DNA of 64,000 nucleotides. Origin: Pectobacterium atrosepticum. Its GTDB lineage: Bacteria; Pseudomonadota; Gammaproteobacteria; Enterobacterales; Enterobacteriaceae. Below, in pieces: positions 1-10,052 of this stretch. A model generated the notes under the pieces. The model was not told the DNA's origin. It worked only from the letters and a program-made list of their open reading frames with translations, and did no database searches. A program made the position numbers and the translations under genes. The stretch spans positions 930,001 to 994,000 of the forward strand of contig CP036163.1 of NCBI GenBank assembly GCA_019056595.1, in the 5' to 3' direction. How positions within the stretch are numbered: position 1 is the first letter of the stretch; every line of letters begins with the position of its first letter.

Positions 1-427
1 GGCGGTGCACTAGCTCCAGAAAACGCGCTTCCGGGCGTAAAGCACGCAGCCCTTCAATTACGCCGAAGCTTAGGCCACTTCCGCCATGCACCGCAGTACC
101 CGAGGGCTTATTCAGCACCAACAGGTAGTCATCTTCATAAATAATGCACTCGGCCAACGCCGCTACTTTACCAAGACTGGCAGAAACAGGCGTTTCGTCG
201 CGTTCAGCCTGTCGAACAGGCGGAATACGGATGACATCACCGTCGAGCAATTTATACTCCGGCTTGACCCGTTTCTTATTTATCCTTACCTCACCTTTTC
301 GCAAGATTCGGTAAACCATGCTTTTAGGCACACCCTTTAAGTGGGTATGCAAAAAATTATCGATACGCTGCCCCGCTTCATCTGCGGAGATCGTCACAAA
401 CTGTACTGAAGGATTATCTGTTTTCAT
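1..427 (-). CDS. rluC: 23S rRNA pseudouridine synthase C (5' part, runs off the left edge)
   Basis: This is the N-terminal 142 residues of RluC, which converts uridines 955, 2504 and 2580 of 23S rRNA (E. coli numbering) to pseudouridine. The translation from the ATG at 425-427 begins MKTDNPSVQFVTISADEAG. It contains an S4-like RNA-binding segment (QRIDNFLHTHLKGVPKSMVY) at about residues 20-75. It enters the catalytic domain with KPSGTAVHGGSGLSFGVIEG. The catalytic Asp (HRLDRDTSG region) lies beyond the window edge. It is divergent from rne, as in E. coli. The call rests on near-identity with the remembered E. coli protein. Confidence 0.95.
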   Translation of the reverse strand, partial: MKTDNPSVQFVTISADEAGQRIDNFLHTHLKGVPKSMVYRILRKGEVRINKKRVKPEYKLLDGDVIRIPPVRQAERDETPVSASLGKVAALAECIIYEDDYLLVLNKPSGTAVHGGSGLSFGVIEGLRALRPEARFLELVHR

Positions 428-1020
428 GATGCGCGATTCTAAATAGAGCAACCCGATAGCGCCACTTCTTTTTCTGTGCTTAACTGTGTGTCTGACTTAT
501 GAAGATATTGTTGCACTATCGGGTGAGTAACGGGTGAATTGCGCTGTAGCATCAAACCCTGTCCGTTTTGGTGATAACAACAGAACTATCTTTATACAGA
601 CAGGCAAAGTCATCTTGCTATAACGGTATCAGCAGTGGAATAATGCTTTTGCGTTTCCCACGCGGATTTCCGATAAACAAGGGGAAATTGCGAAGTTACT
701 AAATTTGCCTGATAACGCACACACGCAGCAATGGCGTAAGACGTAATGCGAAATCAAGCAGTTAGCGGGCTGTGGATTGCAGCTTGGCCGGCAAATGGAA
801 TCAGATCTGGCGACATTATTCAGAAGCTGTTCCCTCAGTAAATGCGCTGTTTTCCATCAGGAAATACAGGCTACCGAAACATGCGTCTCTATGCAGGCGA
901 CAACCGGGAGGTTGACGTCCCTGCGATAAGCCACGAGGCCATCGGTTCACTCCGGTCATGCGGTTCTTTTTGTCCGCAGCTCTATCAATAATGCAAGTAA
1001 AAATAACGAGTAAGTTGAAG
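428..1020 (+). promoter_or_regulatory. rluC-rne intergenic region with long rne 5' leader
   Basis: This 593-bp gap between the divergent rluC and rne genes has no convincing gene. Several segments resemble the E. coli rne upstream region as I recall it, for example around 555-710. In E. coli the rne mRNA carries a leader of about 360 nt whose hairpins let RNase E control its own mRNA. The length available here suits the same arrangement. A candidate promoter is TTGCTA at 615-620, a 17-18 bp spacer and an AATAAT-like box at 638-644. That would give a leader of about 370 nt. The conservation claim is from memory and the promoter is inferred. Confidence 0.6.
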
Positions 1021-4000
1021 ATGAAAAGAATGTTAATTAACGCAACTCAGCAGGAAGAGTTGCGTGTTGCCTTGGTTGATGGTCAACGGCTGTATGATTT
1101 GGATATTGAAAGTCCAGGTCATGAGCAGAAGAAAGCAAATATCTACAAAGGTAAAATCACTCGTATCGAACCCAGTCTTGAAGCGGCTTTTGTTGATTAC
1201 GGCGCTGAAAGGCATGGTTTCCTTCCTCTTAAAGAAATCGCCCGCGAATACTTCCCAAGCAACTATGCTTCCCATGGTCGTCCTAACATTAAAGACGTGT
1301 TACGTGAAGGTCAGGAAGTTATTGTTCAGGTAGATAAAGAAGAGCGTGGCAACAAAGGCGCAGCGCTGACTACCTTTATCAGCCTGGCTGGTAGCTATCT
1401 GGTCTTAATGCCGAATAACCCTCGCGCAGGCGGCATTTCACGCCGGATCGAAGGTGACGATCGTACCGAGCTTAAAGAAGCGCTGGGATCGTTGCAATTG
1501 CCCGATGGCATGGGACTCATTGTTCGTACTGCTGGTGTGGGTAAATCCGCTGAAGCACTACAATGGGATTTGGCTTTCCGTCTGAAACACTGGGACGCAA
1601 TCAAAAAAGCCGCTGAAGGTCGCTCGGCGCCATTCCTGATTCATCAAGAAAGTAACGTGATCGTCCGTGCTTTCCGTGACTATCTGCGCCAGGATATTGG
1701 CGAAATCCTGATCGACAACCCGAAAATTCTCGAGCTGGCGAAAGAACATATTTCTGCGCTGGGTCGCCCTGACTTCAGCAGCAAAATCAAATTGTACAGT
1801 GGTGAAATCCCGCTTTTCAGCCACTATCAGATCGAATCGCAGATTGAATCGGCTTTCCAACGTGAAGTCCGCCTGCCGTCCGGCGGTTCTATCGTTATCG
1901 ATACTACCGAAGCGTTGACGGCCATTGATATCAACTCCGCCCGTGCAACACGCGGTGGCGACATTGAAGAAACCGCGTTTAATACTAACCTTGAAGCCGC
2001 AGACGAAATTGCGCGCCAATTACGCCTGCGTGACCTTGGCGGCCTGATCGTCATCGACTTCATTGATATGACCCCGGTTCGTCACCAGCGTGAAGTTGAA
2101 AACCGCCTGCGCGATTCAGTACGCCAAGATCGTGCACGTATTCAGATCGGTCGGATTTCCCGCTTCGGTCTGCTGGAAATGTCACGTCAGCGTCTAAGTC
2201 CTTCACTGGGCGAATCCAGCCATCACGTTTGCCCACGCTGTACCGGCACAGGCACGATTCGTGACAATGAATCACTTTCGCTGTCCATTCTTCGCCTGAT
2301 TGAAGAAGAAGCGCTGAAAGAAAACACCAAAGAAGTTCATGCGATTGTTCCAGTCCAGATTGCATCTTATCTGCTGAACGAGAAGCGTGATGCCGTTAAC
2401 GCCATTGAGACACGTCAGGGCGGTGTACGCGCTATCATCGTGCCACACGACGGTATGCAAACACCGCACTACTCTGTGGTTCGCGTACGCAAAGGCGAAG
2501 AAAAACCGACGCTCAGCTATTTGTTGCCTCAGCGTTTGGAAACGGAAACACAGCAACTGCAAGACGAACAAACGATCGAGCGTAAACAGCCTGAGCAGCC
2601 AGCTTTAGCAACGTTCAGCATGGCTGAAATGCCAGAAGAAACCACGCCACCGGTTGCCAAAGCGGCTCCTGATGTAGCAAAAGCCGCAGAAGAAGCTCAA
2701 CCGGGTCTCATTAGCCGTTTCTTCAGTGCCTTAAAAGGCGTTTTTGCTTCTGAACCAGCTGCAAAAGCAGTAGATAGCGTTGACGAGAAGAAAGTAGAAG
2801 AAGAGAAAGCCGGTGAAGGCCAGCGTTCTGAACGTCGGAACCCACGCCGTCAGGGTAATAACCGCCGTGACCGTGGCTCTCGTGAACAGCGTGATGATCA
2901 GCGCCGTAATAAGCGACAAACCGAAGAAGTGGTCGCGGAAACACGCGTTGCAGAAAATGTGGAGAAAGCCGATTCGGAAGAACAACCGCGCCGTGAACCA
3001 CGCGCTGAACGTCAGCGTCGTCGTCAGGACGAGCGCCGTCAAGCTCCGGTAGAGGAGAAAATTCAGCCAGTGGCCGATGATTCCGATGACAACACAGCCG
3101 AGCAGGATAAGCCTACTCAGGTTATGCAACGTCGCCAACGTCGTCAGTTGACTCAGAAAGTACGTGTCCAGTCTGAAACTCAGCAGGATACTTTGTCTGA
3201 TAACACGGCACCGATTGCTGAAGCCCCTGAGCTAGCTCAATCTTACGTCAAGCCAAACGATGTTGCGGTAGACAATAACGAGAGCGATAACGAGCAAAAC
3301 GATGCAAATCGTGCCAATGGCGAAAATGGCGGTATGCCACGTCGCTCACGTCGTTCTCCTCGCCATCTGCGCGTCAGCGGCCAGCGCCGTCGTCGCTATC
3401 GTGATGAGCGTTACCCATCCCAGTCGCCGATGCAGTTGGAATTTGCCGCCGCGTCACCGGAAATGGCATCAGGGAAAGTGTGGATCAGCTACCCTGTCGC
3501 ACAGTCACAGCAGGCTGAAAACCAACAGTTGGAAGAGAACGTGGCAGCTATCGAAACACCACTGTTACCAGCCGTTGTCGACGTCGCAGTGACGGCACAA
3601 GCCGATACCGCTGAATCCAACGCGATTGAAAACGTTGCGATTACTGAAGCAGTCGTTCACGAAGATGCCGTTGTAACAGCAACAGTACAATCTGCGGACG
3701 TCATTCAGGACAGCAATGTAGAGCATGTCGAAGTGAGTGCTGCAGACGAAGAGACTGTCGTTGAGCCAATCACAGAGAACACGGCGATCGATGATGTCAT
3801 CGCTGCGATTGCTGTTAGTGCAGTTGAAGAAGCCAAAGCCGTTGAGGTTGATGATACTGATACGACACAGGCGACCGAAGATGTACAGGCCGTTGAAGCT
3901 GTCGTTGCTGAAGAAAAACAGGCAGATGACATCGCTGATGCGACCGAGAAAGCTGATGTAGCAGAACCGGTTTCTAGCCCAGTGGTTTCCGTAGTACAGG

Positions 4001-4305
4001 AAGTCAGCCAGCCACAAAGCATTCAGGATGAGCCAGTAGCTGCAATCAGCGCGCAGTCGGTTGTGGAAGAACCGGCATCGGGCGTAACAAAAGCAGCTAC
4101 CGTTGTTGAACAGCCGCATTATAAGCTCCATGCAACGGCACCAATGACTAAAGCGCCAGCCCCAGCATATAACGCGGAGCCTGCTCGACACAGTGATTGG
4201 GTACGCCCAGACTATCCGTTCTCAGGAAAAGGCTCGGCAGGCGGTCATTCCGCAGTTAACCAATCAACTGCGCCAGCAACCAAGCCAGCGCCAGTTAACG
4301 AGTAA
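1021..4305 (+). CDS. rne: Ribonuclease E
   Basis: This is the endoribonuclease that initiates decay of most mRNAs, processes rRNA and tRNA precursors, and scaffolds the RNA degradosome at the inner membrane. The ATG at 1021 gives 1094 residues beginning [16 protein letters not shown], as in E. coli. An in-frame upstream ATG at 958 would add 21 residues with no counterpart and is rejected. An S1 domain lies at about 35-125. The DNase I-like catalytic core carries the metal-binding Asp residues in AIDINS and IDFIDM. The zinc-link CPRC motif is at residues 404-407. The C-terminal half is disordered, with a membrane-anchoring amphipathic helix ([15 protein letters not shown]), Arg-rich RNA-binding blocks and a long acidic Val/Ala/Glu tract before a conserved [12 protein letters not shown] end that probably binds PNPase. 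Confidence 0.98.
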   Translation: MKRMLINATQQEELRVALVDGQRLYDLDIESPGHEQKKANIYKGKITRIEPSLEAAFVDYGAERHGFLPLKEIAREYFPSNYASHGRPNIKDVLREGQEVIVQVDKEERGNKGAALTTFISLAGSYLVLMPNNPRAGGISRRIEGDDRTELKEALGSLQLPDGMGLIVRTAGVGKSAEALQWDLAFRLKHWDAIKKAAEGRSAPFLIHQESNVIVRAFRDYLRQDIGEILIDNPKILELAKEHISALGRPDFSSKIKLYSGEIPLFSHYQIESQIESAFQREVRLPSGGSIVIDTTEALTAIDINSARATRGGDIEETAFNTNLEAADEIARQLRLRDLGGLIVIDFIDMTPVRHQREVENRLRDSVRQDRARIQIGRISRFGLLEMSRQRLSPSLGESSHHVCPRCTGTGTIRDNESLSLSILRLIEEEALKENTKEVHAIVPVQIASYLLNEKRDAVNAIETRQGGVRAIIVPHDGMQTPHYSVVRVRKGEEKPTLSYLLPQRLETETQQLQDEQTIERKQPEQPALATFSMAEMPEETTPPVAKAAPDVAKAAEEAQPGLISRFFSALKGVFASEPAAKAVDSVDEKKVEEEKAGEGQRSERRNPRRQGNNRRDRGSREQRDDQRRNKRQTEEVVAETRVAENVEKADSEEQPRREPRAERQRRRQDERRQAPVEEKIQPVADDSDDNTAEQDKPTQVMQRRQRRQLTQKVRVQSETQQDTLSDNTAPIAEAPELAQSYVKPNDVAVDNNESDNEQNDANRANGENGGMPRRSRRSPRHLRVSGQRRRRYRDERYPSQSPMQLEFAAASPEMASGKVWISYPVAQSQQAENQQLEENVAAIETPLLPAVVDVAVTAQADTAESNAIENVAITEAVVHEDAVVTATVQSADVIQDSNVEHVEVSAADEETVVEPITENTAIDDVIAAIAVSAVEEAKAVEVDDTDTTQATEDVQAVEAVVAEEKQADDIADATEKADVAEPVSSPVVSVVQEVSQPQSIQDEPVAAISAQSVVEEPASGVTKAATVVEQPHYKLHATAPMTKAPAPAYNAEPARHSDWVRPDYPFSGKGSAGGHSAVNQSTAPATKPAPVNE

Positions 4306-4323
4306 CTCTGACTTTTATAGACA

Positions 4324-4353
4324 AACACCCGCCAATTGGCGGGTGTTTTTTTA
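4324..4353 (+). terminator. rne intrinsic terminator
   Basis: The perfect stem AACACCCGCC/GGCGGGTGTT has an AATT loop and is followed by a T run. It starts 19 bases after the rne stop codon. Confidence 0.9.
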
Positions 4354-4375
4354 TCTACAATCTTTTGCTAATTGC

Positions 4376-4663
4376 TTAACCTAAAAAACTCAATAGCTTG
4401 ATATCTACACTGTCCGTTTTACCATCCAGTTCGGCCAGGAAACTTTTAAAGTGCGCACTCTGCTCATGTAATGCCAGAGCCTCACGATCCTTCCAACGTT
4501 CGAAGAACACAAACGAACCGGGTTTACCCACGACTTCATGCAGATCATACTGCACATTGCCCGCTTCCTGCAGGCTGGGCGATACCACGCGTTTTAGCGT
4601 TGCGGTAACATCGGCAATGAACTCTGCCTTTGCCTGAATAGTGGCGACAATACGAATTTCCAT
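4376..4663 (-). CDS. ABM-domain protein (putative quinol monooxygenase, YgiN-like)
   Basis: This 95-residue single-domain protein belongs to the antibiotic biosynthesis monooxygenase (ABM) family, a dimeric alpha/beta barrel fold. Family traits are an N-terminal strand (IRIVATIQAKAEF), the central motif YDLHEV and the strand FVFFERWKDREALALHEQS followed by HFKSF. Relatives such as YgiN reduce or oxidise quinols; the substrate here is unknown. Two in-frame ATGs are available. The AAGGG Shine-Dalgarno abuts the first (4669) and lies 6 nt from the second (4663), so 4663 is preferred. It converges with rne and is divergent from pyrC. In E. coli no such gene separates these neighbours. Confidence 0.8.
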   Translation of the reverse strand: MEIRIVATIQAKAEFIADVTATLKRVVSPSLQEAGNVQYDLHEVVGKPGSFVFFERWKDREALALHEQSAHFKSFLAELDGKTDSVDIKLLSFLG

Positions 4664-4847
4664 ATACATCCCTTATTTATCAATGAAAAGATAGTGCTAT
4701 CAGATGCCAATCTGCGCCTAATTTCAAGCATTCATCAACAAACGGATGCATTCAAATGGCTTTACGCTTATCCTTATCCCCCGCCGTATCAGTCCCAAAA
4801 CCAACCGAAAGACGATGTTTTTCTACTGACCGCCGGAGCGCAATTCC

Positions 4848-5891
4848 ATGACCGCACAGCACACTATTCTTAAAATCCGTCGCCCTGACGATTGGCACAT
4901 TCACCTGCGTGACGATCGGATGCTGGAAACCGTTCTCCCCTATACCAGCCGTTTCTTCGGCCGTGCGATTGTTATGCCAAATCTGACGCCACCGATTACC
5001 AGCGTAGCCAGCGCTATCGCGTATCGTCAGCGTATTTTAGCCGCAGTCCCGCAAGGCGATAATTTTCATCCACTGATGACGTGCTATCTGACTGATACGC
5101 TAGATGCCAATGAAATCGTGAGTGGTTTTGAGCAAGGCGTCTTTACCGCTGCCAAACTCTATCCAGCCAACGCCACAACGAACTCCAGCCATGGCGTAAC
5201 TAGCGTCGCCACTATCTCCGGGATTCTGGAGAAAATGCAGAAAATTGGCATGCCGTTACTCATTCACGGTGAAGTCACCGATCCCGCTATTGATATATTC
5301 GATCGGGAAGCTCGCTTTATCGAAACCATTCTGGAACCGTTACGCCAGGATTTCCCTGAACTGAAGGTCGTCCTCGAACACATTACGACGAAAGAAGCAG
5401 CGGAATACGTTATTGCAGGCAATGATTATCTTGCAGCAACCATCACCCCCCAGCACTTGATGTTCAACCGCAATCATATGCTGGTTGGCGGCATCCGCAC
5501 TCACTTATATTGTCTACCGATCTTAAAACGCAACACGCATCAACAAGCGTTGCGTGAAGCCGTCGCCAGCGGCTGCGACCGACTTTTCCTCGGTACAGAT
5601 TCAGCGCCACATGCCAAACACAGAAAAGAATCCAGCTGCGGCTGTGCTGGTGTGTTCAATGCTCAGGCTGCATTAAGTACCTACGCCACCGTTTTTGAAG
5701 AAATGAATGCGCTTGATAAACTCGAAGCATTCTGTTCCCTGAATGGCCCGCGGTTTTATGGCCTGCCAGTGAACGACAGCTGGATTGAACTTCACCGTGA
5801 AGCAGTCACGTTCCCAGAAGAAATCGCTCTCGGCGACGAGTCGCTAATCCCCTTCCTTGCCGGACAAAGCCTCAACTGGTCAGTTCGTTAA
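4848..5891 (+). CDS. pyrC: Dihydroorotase
   Basis: This enzyme catalyses the reversible cyclisation of N-carbamoyl-aspartate to dihydroorotate, the third step of de novo pyrimidine synthesis, in the cytosol. The 347 residues match the class II dihydroorotase length. The zinc ligands HIHLRD are seen near residue 17. The carbamylated Lys lies in [16 protein letters not shown] near residue 103. Further His ligands are in LIHGEV and LEHITT, and the catalytic Asp is in FLGTDSAPH. The GGAG Shine-Dalgarno at 4834-4837 supports the chosen ATG. In E. coli pyrC is controlled by pyrimidine-dependent start-site switching; nothing decisive for that is visible here. dinI follows 106 bp downstream. Confidence 0.97.
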   Translation: MTAQHTILKIRRPDDWHIHLRDDRMLETVLPYTSRFFGRAIVMPNLTPPITSVASAIAYRQRILAAVPQGDNFHPLMTCYLTDTLDANEIVSGFEQGVFTAAKLYPANATTNSSHGVTSVATISGILEKMQKIGMPLLIHGEVTDPAIDIFDREARFIETILEPLRQDFPELKVVLEHITTKEAAEYVIAGNDYLAATITPQHLMFNRNHMLVGGIRTHLYCLPILKRNTHQQALREAVASGCDRLFLGTDSAPHAKHRKESSCGCAGVFNAQAALSTYATVFEEMNALDKLEAFCSLNGPRFYGLPVNDSWIELHREAVTFPEEIALGDESLIPFLAGQSLNWSVR

Positions 5892-5897
5892 TCGGTA

Positions 5898-5935
5898 AGC
5901 CCATCCGCATTATGCCGATGGGCTAAATTTTATTG
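5898..5935 (+). terminator. pyrC terminator-like hairpin
   Basis: The stem AGCCCATC/GATGGGCT has a 10-nt loop, followed by an imperfect T-rich tail (AAATTTTATT). It lies 7 nt after the pyrC stop. Confidence 0.7.
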
Positions 5936-5960
5936 CACATCTTGTTCTTCCTCCCTAATA

Positions 5961-5979
5961 ACTGTATAAATAAACAGTT
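5961..5979 (+). promoter_or_regulatory. LexA box (SOS operator) of dinI
   Basis: CTGT-N8-ACAG at 5962-5977 matches the LexA consensus with an AT-only spacer. It lies 20 bases upstream of the dinI start codon, which fits repression of dinI until DNA damage. Confidence 0.92.
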
Positions 5980-5997
5980 AAAAAATTGGAGGTCAGC

Positions 5998-6237
5998 ATG
6001 CGCGTAGAAATTACTCTTACAAAGACAGCGCCTTTACCCGCCGGTGCCATCGAAGCGCTCAGGCATGAGCTGGAAAAGCGTATTCACAAAATTTATCCCG
6101 ATACACCCATTCAGGTTCGTTATGCATCCGCAAATAGCCTGACGGTGATGGGAGCTGGTAAAGATGACAAAGATCGTATCTCTGAAATTTTGCAGGAAAC
6201 GTGGGAAAGTGCCGATGACTGGTTTACAGCAGAGTAA
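5998..6237 (+). CDS. dinI: DNA damage-inducible protein I
   Basis: DinI is a 79-residue cytosolic modulator of RecA filaments that tunes LexA and UmuD cleavage during the SOS response. The sequence begins MRVEITLTKTAPLPAGAIEA and ends with the conserved acidic helix RISEILQETWESADDWF, the RecA-contacting region in E. coli DinI. The start at 5998 is set by GGAGG at 5988-5992 with 5-nt spacing. The upstream in-frame ATG at 5986 lies ahead of that ribosome-binding site and is rejected. A LexA box precedes the gene. Confidence 0.96.
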   Translation: MRVEITLTKTAPLPAGAIEALRHELEKRIHKIYPDTPIQVRYASANSLTVMGAGKDDKDRISEILQETWESADDWFTAE

Positions 6238-6325
6238 TCTAAAGCTTGAAAGATAACGAAGATATAGGCTGTAATGGCAGTTTAAAGCGGCATTTCGCCA
6301 TGTGCTATGATCGAGGGTATCTGTA

Positions 6326-6583
6326 ATGACGGTAGAAAAACCAGACGAGGCAATGACATTCGGGGAACTACTGGAGCTGATTGGCGAGCAACAACGCAAG
6401 ATCGATGCTCTGGAACTCGCCTTTTCGTCCCTGGCATTCTGCCTCGATGAAAAAGCAAACAAACTGATGATTCACAATCTGACATTGGAATCTCAAAATG
6501 AGAATCGGGATCCCGCGATGAAGAAATACCTTGCCCGACTTGCTGCCGCATTAGAAAAAAACTCAGGGCCAGCTACGGAATAA
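6326..6583 (+). CDS. Small helical protein, possibly IraP-like RpoS anti-adaptor
   Basis: This 85-residue cytosolic protein has no signal peptide. Its N-terminal half is predicted helical with heptad-like spacing (FGELLELIGEQQRKIDALEL), followed by a second helix and a basic helix near the C terminus (MKKYLARLAAALEK). The length and pattern of leucines and charges are reminiscent of E. coli IraP, an anti-adaptor that protects sigma-S from RssB/ClpXP. I cannot claim homology from inspection. The start has a plausible GAGGG Shine-Dalgarno near 6312. It lies between dinI and bssS, a position with no counterpart that I recognise in E. coli. Confidence 0.6.
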   Translation: MTVEKPDEAMTFGELLELIGEQQRKIDALELAFSSLAFCLDEKANKLMIHNLTLESQNENRDPAMKKYLARLAAALEKNSGPATE

Positions 6584-6821
6584 TGTTCTACTGCTTCTGT
6601 AACAACACCTTCGGGATGAAAGCCTACTCATCCCGATATTTTATCTGATACATCGTTTATCTCTTCGACATACCTGCCTGTGTAATTTTTTTACGAAAAA
6701 TTGAAAATATTTCCCATAAATTAAATAAGCCACAGTATACTGTTAATGCTCGTTTAAAATAATGAGCCACCTGAAGCCTCGTTAGTCACTCATGTTAGTA
6801 ACTAGTCAATAAGGGGTATTT

Positions 6822-7076
6822 ATGGATAGAAAAAATGAAGTTATTCAGACACATCCTCTTGTAGGTTGGGACATCAGCACCGTTGACAGTTATGACGCCA
6901 TGATGATCCGTTTACACTACTTATCCACCTCGGATCAAGTACCAGATGAAGCACATGTAGACCGTACGCTTTGGCTAACGACCGACGTAGCAAGGCAGCT
7001 GATACACATACTTGAAGCCGGCATTGCGAAAATTGAATCAACAGACTGTGACGTCAGTGATTATCGAAAACATTAG
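6822..7076 (+). CDS. bssS: Biofilm formation regulator BssS
   Basis: BssS is an 84-residue cytoplasmic protein linked in E. coli to biofilm formation, indole/AI-2 signalling and motility; its biochemical activity is not known. Most of the sequence matches E. coli BssS, including NEVIQTHPLVGWDISTVDSY and the C-terminal stretch LEAGIAKIES. The AAGGGG Shine-Dalgarno at 6811-6816 supports the start. It lies near dinI, as in E. coli, where solA would follow; solA is absent here. Confidence 0.93.
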   Translation: MDRKNEVIQTHPLVGWDISTVDSYDAMMIRLHYLSTSDQVPDEAHVDRTLWLTTDVARQLIHILEAGIAKIESTDCDVSDYRKH

Positions 7077-7535
7077 CAATTTATAACGTTATTAATATTA
7101 TATTCAATACTCAATAATTTGTTTTAATGTCATTTGCTTTAGTAACAACACCGCCCTATCGGCGGTGTTGCTATTTTAGGCCTATTCTCATTTCTTTTTA
7201 TACCCGCGAATCAATTACACCGAGTCACCAGCCTTTATACCAATAATCACTCACTAGATAATTACTCAACTAATAGAGCACTCCCCATCCCTTTAATTTA
7301 TTCCGCTATCGTATTTATTCATCTTTCTTTCGCCTGAAAACAGGTATCAGAAATATCTATTTCTATTAAAGAGTTTCCATAACCAAATTGAATAAATTAT
7401 GAATTTAAATTCAAAAAATCTGCTCATGTTTATGATAATGTTGCAATTTGAAAGTTTATATTGCTTTTATGTTTCTTCCTGTTAAATTTTTTTCCGGATT
7501 GACCCCGTTACCGATCTGATTAAGGAATTATCACT
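7077..7535. other. AT-rich intergenic region, bssS to yceJ
   Basis: These 459 bp hold no convincing gene. The bssS terminator lies at 7146-7178. The remainder is very AT-rich, with several TTGCAA/TATATT-like elements near 7440-7480 that could serve yceJ, but none has a clean -35/-10 spacing. Confidence 0.7.
7146..7178 (+). terminator. bssS intrinsic terminator
   Basis: The perfect 10-bp stem CAACACCGCC/GGCGGTGTTG has a CTATC loop and is followed by CTATTTTAG. Confidence 0.8.
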
Positions 7536-8090
7536 ATGCTTTGGCGTAATACCTCTTCCCGTTATGGCCATATCAGCATTCTTTTGCACTGGATTGCAGC
7601 GTTGACCGTTTATGGCATGTTCGCTTTAGGACTGTGGATGGTCACATTAGGGTACTACAGTACCTGGTATCACCGTGCTCCAGAGATTCACAGAGCCATT
7701 GGCGTGCTGCTCTTTTCCATCATTATTTTCCGCGTGGTATGGCGTTTCATCTCTCCGCCTCCACCGCCATTGAAAAGTTACTCCACATTGACCCGCGTCA
7801 GCGCGACGCTGGCGCATATTGCACTTTATGTCATTCTTTTCGCCATTCTCATAAGTGGATATCTCATTTCCACTGCGGAAGGACATCCAATCTCAGTTTT
7901 TGGCTGGTTTTCTATTCCGGCCATTGTCAGCGGCTTGACGGATCAGGCCGATATAGCAGGCGACGTGCATCTTTATCTTGCATGGGCGGTGGTTGCCTTA
8001 TCAGCACTGCACGGTTTAGCCGCATTAAAACACCACTTTATCGATGGTGATAACACGTTGAAACGAATGTTGGGTCGCAACATTTCTTAA
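7536..8090 (+). CDS. yceJ: Cytochrome b561 family protein YceJ
   Basis: This 184-residue inner-membrane di-heme b-type cytochrome has four predicted membrane segments, at about residues 12-36, 50-68, 88-112 and 145-165. The likely heme-ligating His residues sit in [21 protein letters not shown] and the last helix ([11 protein letters not shown]). The family shuttles electrons with quinones; the exact partner is unknown. yceI follows 26 bp downstream on the same strand, so the two are almost certainly cotranscribed, as in E. coli. Its start is preceded by TAAGGA at 7520-7525, a good ribosome-binding site. Confidence 0.93.
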   Translation: MLWRNTSSRYGHISILLHWIAALTVYGMFALGLWMVTLGYYSTWYHRAPEIHRAIGVLLFSIIIFRVVWRFISPPPPPLKSYSTLTRVSATLAHIALYVILFAILISGYLISTAEGHPISVFGWFSIPAIVSGLTDQADIAGDVHLYLAWAVVALSALHGLAALKHHFIDGDNTLKRMLGRNIS

Positions 8091-8116
8091 CTTTCTGGAT
8101 TTATGGAGAAAAACCA

Positions 8117-8695
8117 ATGCTGAAGAAAACACTACTGAGCCTAACCGCAGTATCCATGCTTGCCTCTGCCGGTTCTGCACTGGCGGCAGAGTACAAGTTC
8201 GATAAAGAAGGCCAGCACGCGTTTATTGAATTCCGCATTAAACACCTCGGTTACAGCTGGCTTTATGGCAGCTTTAACGATTTCGACGGCACTTTTGCCT
8301 TTGATGAGAAAAACCCATCAGCGGATAAAGTGAATGTCACTATCAACACCAACAGCGTTGACACCAATCACGCTGAACGTGACAAGCACCTTCGCAGTGC
8401 AGAATTCTTAAACGTATCCAAGCATCCGCAGGCAACGTTTACCTCAACGGAAGTGAAGAAAGACGGTGATGACTACGATATTACCGGTAATCTAACCTTA
8501 AATGGCGTGACCAAGCCTGTTAAGTTGGATGCCAAGCTCATCGGTCAGGGGGATGATCCATGGGGTAACTATCGCGCAGGATTTCAGGCCGAAGGAACTA
8601 TCAAGCTGAAAGATTTCAACATTACGACCGATTTGGGTCCCGCTTCACAGGATGTAGAACTGATTATTGCCGTTGAAGGCGTTCGCCAGAAATAA
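8117..8695 (+). CDS. yceI: Periplasmic YceI-family lipocalin-like protein
   Basis: This 192-residue exported protein has a Sec signal peptide, with cleavage predicted after ALA at about residue 23. The mature part is the YceI beta-barrel, which binds isoprenoid lipids such as polyprenyl chains in homologues. Near-identity with E. coli YceI is visible ([36 protein letters not shown]). The gene is induced by high pH or osmolarity in E. coli. GGAG at 8103-8107 serves as ribosome-binding site. It forms an operon with the cytochrome b561 gene just upstream, suggesting a quinone-related role; this is inference. Confidence 0.95.
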   Translation: MLKKTLLSLTAVSMLASAGSALAAEYKFDKEGQHAFIEFRIKHLGYSWLYGSFNDFDGTFAFDEKNPSADKVNVTINTNSVDTNHAERDKHLRSAEFLNVSKHPQATFTSTEVKKDGDDYDITGNLTLNGVTKPVKLDAKLIGQGDDPWGNYRAGFQAEGTIKLKDFNITTDLGPASQDVELIIAVEGVRQK

Positions 8696-8718
8696 GGTTC
8701 CGTCATGTAGCTAACAGC

Positions 8719-8750
8719 AAAAAGCCCCTTCCAAAGGAAAGGGCTTTTAT
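8719..8750. terminator. Bidirectional terminator between yceI and trhO
   Basis: The stem AAAGCCCCTT/AAGGGCTTTT-type hairpin has A-rich and T-rich flanks. It lies between two converging genes and can serve both. Confidence 0.85.
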
Positions 8751-8769
8751 ATTAGCGAGCAACAGTGAG

Positions 8770-9837
8770 TTATTCTGCGTTGTCTTTCGCTGCAGGTGCC
8801 GGAATATGTAACGTTGACTGCAATAATCCTTTAGATTTATTGAAAATCTTCATTCCATTTTCACGCCCGCTGCGTATTGCTCTTTGTTCTTCTAACGGCA
8901 ATTTCATTTCATCCTGACACTGTGTGCTACAGCAACCTTCGTATTTTGCGGCACAGCTCGGACATTGGATAAACAGAAGATGGCAACCTTCATTACGACA
9001 GTTAGTGTGACTATCACACGAAGCACCACACTGATGACAATGCGCGATAACGTCATCAGAGATGCGTTCTCCCATGCGTTCATCAAATACGAAATTCTTG
9101 CCGATAAACTTCAGCGGTAACCCTTGTGCTTTAGCCTGGCGCGCATATTCAATAATACCACCCTCGACGTGATACACATTTTTAAAGCCATGATGCAGCA
9201 TGTAGGCACTAGCCTTCTCGCAGCGAATGCCACCGGTACAGTACATAACAATATTTTTATCACGGATATCATCGAGCATATCCACAGCCATCGGCAACTG
9301 CTCACGAAAAGTATCCGACGGCACTTCCAATGCATTCTGAAAATGTCCGACTTCATATTCGTAGTGATTGCGCATATCGACGAAAACAGTATCAGGATCG
9401 TCGGCCATCGCATTAACCCGATCGGCTTTCAGATACTGCCCGACATTCGCCGGATTAAACGTAGGATCATCAATTCCATCGGCGACAATCCGTTCACGTA
9501 CTTTCATACGCAATACCCAAAACGACTTTCCATCATCTTCCAGAGCGATATTTAAGCGAATCTGATCGAGCGCTGGATGCGCACTGAACAATCCCGTCTT
9601 AAAGGCATCAAACTGATTATTGGGTACGCTGATTTGGGCGTTAATCCCTTCAGCTGCAATATAAATACGCCCGAAGACCTTATATTGCTCAAGCTGAATA
9701 TATAGGCGATCGCGAAATGCTTTTGGATCGTCTATCGTAAAATATTTATAGAAGGAAACTGTGGTACGCGGCTCGGTTTCCGCAAGCATACGAGCCTTCA
9801 GTTCCTCATTGGAAACTCGGTTATGTAACACTGGCAT
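8770..9837 (-). CDS. trhO: tRNA uridine-34 hydroxylase (rhodanese-like)
   Basis: TrhO (YceA) uses oxygen to form 5-hydroxyuridine at wobble position 34 of several tRNAs, the precursor of cmo5U/mcmo5U. The 355 residues begin [18 protein letters not shown], matching the E. coli start. An in-frame open extension reaches 10023 but has no counterpart there. AGGAA lies about 8 nt before the ATG at 9837. A rhodanese domain spans about 125-225 with the active-site loop [12 protein letters not shown] Cys-rich C-terminal segment ([14 protein letters not shown]) probably binds zinc. The last 20 residues differ from E. coli. Confidence 0.95.
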   Translation of the reverse strand: MPVLHNRVSNEELKARMLAETEPRTTVSFYKYFTIDDPKAFRDRLYIQLEQYKVFGRIYIAAEGINAQISVPNNQFDAFKTGLFSAHPALDQIRLNIALEDDGKSFWVLRMKVRERIVADGIDDPTFNPANVGQYLKADRVNAMADDPDTVFVDMRNHYEYEVGHFQNALEVPSDTFREQLPMAVDMLDDIRDKNIVMYCTGGIRCEKASAYMLHHGFKNVYHVEGGIIEYARQAKAQGLPLKFIGKNFVFDERMGERISDDVIAHCHQCGASCDSHTNCRNEGCHLLFIQCPSCAAKYEGCCSTQCQDEMKLPLEEQRAIRSGRENGMKIFNKSKGLLQSTLHIPAPAAKDNAE

Positions 9838-10052
9838 GGTGTACGTTCCTGTCTTCACTGAGGTTAGCATGTGACGTTCATTGCCGGCCATAGCCTGACA
9901 CATTGAATCGCCCGGCATCATACCTGATAGCGCAGAAGCTGTCAGGGCATGAAATGAATAGCGAAACGATAAAGAGTGATCTACCGTAAACGGATGACCT
10001 CTGGGATTCACTTTCGCTTTCATGAAGTATCATCATCGAAGGATCTGTCATT

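Noticed and set aside
4800-4847. Possible PurR operator upstream of pyrC
   Set aside because: An A-rich/T-rich stretch near GAAAGACGATGTTTTT vaguely recalls the PurR palindrome, but the core CG and spacing do not match.
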